From NCBI GenBank assembly GCA_029747585.1, contig JAPEVF010000592.1, positions 1 through 28,658 on the forward strand: a stretch of 28,658 nucleotides of DNA. Reading direction: 5' to 3'. Of this stretch, positions 28,410-28,658 are shown in pieces. The notes beneath the pieces were generated by a model. That model was not told the DNA's origin. It was given only the letters and a program-made list of their open reading frames with translations, and ran no database searches. A program made the position numbers and the translations under genes. Source of the stretch: Pleurotus djamor (taxonomy: Eukaryota > Basidiomycota > Agaricomycetes > Agaricales > Pleurotaceae). Positions within the stretch are counted from its first letter, which is position 1. Each line of letters begins with the position of its first letter.

Positions 28410-28658
28410 TTACTCTTCGCTCTGATAATGAGGCGGAGGCGGGAATGATCCACCGCGCTCGCGATCATGATGATCATGATCATGCCCATGCCCACTTTCT
28501 GAATTGACCTGCCACTTCAACGCACGATGGTGTTCAGACGCAGTGCCTTCCTCTGACAGCTGTGAGAAGCTGGCGCTGGTATTAGACGCGGCGTGTGATG
28601 GTTTGGCACGAAGAAGGGTTTGAGAAGTCGATGGTTGGAGGATAGCCGCGACCTCTCG
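28410..28658 (-). CDS. C-terminal part of an unknown protein, cut by the window edge
   Basis: A minus-strand frame runs open from the window edge for 82 codons to a TAA at 28412-28410. It includes SFSQLSEEGTASEHHRALKW and ends with a His/Asp-rich stretch (GHGHDHDHHDRERGG) and a Pro-rich tail. The start lies outside the window. The His-rich end could bind metal, but it could equally be a simple-sequence linker; no family can be named from this fragment. It is supported by its open frame, biased composition and convergent position. Confidence 0.55.
   Translation of the reverse strand, partial: REVAAILQPSTSQTLLRAKPSHAASNTSASFSQLSEEGTASEHHRALKWQVNSESGHGHDHDHHDRERGGSFPPPPHYQSEE

Noticed and set aside
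1..28658. tRNA, rRNA, CRISPR arrays, bacterial operons
   Set aside because: I saw no tRNA-like cloverleaf with B-box, no rRNA sequence, no regularly spaced identical repeats and no ribosome binding sites. Gene structure is eukaryotic throughout.

Overview
This window looks like nuclear DNA of a basidiomycete fungus, most likely an Agaricomycete. The signs are very short introns (about 45-65 nt) with GTRNGT donors and CTRAY or CTCAC branch sites, and gene families typical of that group: a mushroom-type F-box protein, a DUF2828 protein, seven-pass DUF6534-type membrane proteins and secreted CVNH lectins. A few N bases suggest a draft assembly. The species is not claimed.

Regions. 1-9.5 kb is gene-poor: AT/GC-mixed DNA, a degenerate tandem array whose units contain intron look-alikes (about 2.3-6.1 kb), a small duplication (6.4-6.7 kb), a hairpin-rich LTR-like or promoter-like stretch (6.73-7.0 kb) and a decayed coding relic (7.2-8.4 kb). 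9.6-12.3 kb holds a truncated CVNH lectin gene and a 20-exon membrane protein gene, reconstructed here as 265 aa. 12.3-14.0 kb has only unassigned open stretches. 14.1-20.4 kb is the ordinary genic core: F-box protein (+), DUF2828/vWA protein (+), a three-exon Fmp46-like protein (-) and, starting 41 bp away in the opposite direction, a rhodanese-domain protein (+). 20.9-22.8 kb holds a second 20-exon membrane protein gene on the minus strand, paralogous to the first and also exactly 265 aa by my splice model. 22.8-26.1 kb is mostly unassigned, with one spliced coding fragment and three copies of a promoter-like repeat. 26.1-28.0 kb has two paralogous single-pass membrane proteins. The right edge cuts a minus-strand gene with a His/Asp-rich C-terminus.

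How the genes fit together. There is no operon or obvious gene cluster. The Fmp46-like and rhodanese-domain genes share a 41-bp intergenic space and both belong to redox/sulfur-type thioredoxin-fold or sulfurtransferase families, so co-expression is plausible. The most unusual feature is the pair of DUF6534-type genes. Their coding sequence is cut into 20 small exons (down to 10 nt), and exon sizes match almost one for one between copies lying in opposite orientation 8.5 kb apart. Those exons were found by comparing the two copies with each other, and the resulting open reading frames agree in length, frame and protein alignment.
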